From the NCBI GenBank assembly GCA_903855985.1, contig CAIOAO010000012.1:1-44113 (forward strand): DNA of 44,113 nt, written 5' to 3'. Source of the stretch: an uncultured Opitutia bacterium. GTDB taxonomy: Bacteria; Verrucomicrobiota; Verrucomicrobiia; Opitutales; Opitutaceae. Below the pieces are notes generated by a model that searched no databases, was not told the DNA's origin, and was given only the letters and a program-made list of their open reading frames with translations. A program made the position numbers and the translations under genes. Positions within the stretch are counted from its first letter, which is position 1; the number at the start of each line of letters is the position of its first letter. Positions 43,994 to 44,113 of this stretch are shown piece by piece.

Positions 43994-44113
43994 GTAAAGT
44001 AAAGTCAACTCATGATTTGTCTATGGATAGCACCAAAGTTATACTTGTTTTTATAATACGGAAAGCATTGCTTTTGTTGTTTTGTGAAAGTTTTAATTAA
44101 ACTGTGGAGATAA
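43994..44113 (+). other. AT-rich tail without a gene, ending in a ribosome-binding-site-like motif
   Basis: About 120 bases after the moeA stop hold no coding frame of note. The window ends ...CTGTGGAGATAA, where GGAG may be a Shine-Dalgarno sequence for a plus-strand gene starting just beyond the window. Confidence 0.35.

Overview
The first ~41.6 kb is very GC-rich and reads as one stretch of a verrucomicrobial chromosome, most likely Opitutaceae-like. The evidence is the mix of TonB-dependent receptors, a tandem-domain ThyX, a YXWXG-repeat protein, Gfo/Idh, ceramidase-like and PhyH genes, a NADH dehydrogenase operon, and intergenic palindromes built from short repeated words. The last ~2.5 kb (from about 41,627) is abruptly AT-rich and carries a membrane J-domain protein, mobB and moeA that look proteobacterial in codon use. 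The break is sharp and sits beside a low-complexity heptamer tandem repeat. A chimeric assembly join is the simplest reading, and recent transfer is the alternative.

Layout. 1-4.1 kb: a THEP1-like NTPase fused to a membrane domain, a small secreted His-containing protein and a ZnuD-like TonB-dependent receptor, together a possible metal-uptake module. 4.1-12.2 kb: housekeeping genes ftsY, nusB, rarA, comEC, two small hypothetical genes, an EEP-family phosphohydrolase and a double-length thyX. 12.3-12.9 kb: a YXWXG-repeat protein interrupted by an in-frame TAG. 12.96-26.5 kb: a 13-gene complex I operon on the minus strand, nuoB-C-D-E-F-G-H-I-J-K-L-M-N, with nuoA absent. 26.7-27.3 kb: tRNA-Ser(GGA) and a small GIY-YIG nuclease. 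27.4-29.4 kb: an allantoinase homologue lacking two metal ligands, then a methyltransferase. 29.5-32.3 kb: a second TonB-dependent receptor behind a small membrane protein. 32.5-41.5 kb: an accessory region with a MetE-C-like methyltransferase, Gfo/Idh oxidoreductase, DegT aminotransferase coupled to a ceramidase-like hydrolase, three PhyH-type oxygenases and an AraC regulator. 41.6-44.1 kb: the foreign-looking segment.

How the genes work together. The nuo genes encode the hydrophilic arm (B-G, I) and membrane arm (H, J-N) of the proton-pumping NADH:quinone oxidoreductase. FtsY inserts such membrane proteins co-translationally. In the accessory region, AraC sits directly upstream of the third PhyH, and DegT and the ceramidase-like gene overlap by four bases. 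This suggests at least two small operons around oxidative or amino modification of an unknown substrate.

Most notable signals: the composition break; complementary loss of signature motifs in the two halves of ThyX; an allantoinase missing both residues specific to one metal site; a PhyH protein with HxG in place of HxD; a 15-C tract abutting a PhyH start codon; and a family of long, in places perfect, intergenic palindromes. I found no CRISPR array, insertion sequence, rRNA or convincing riboswitch.
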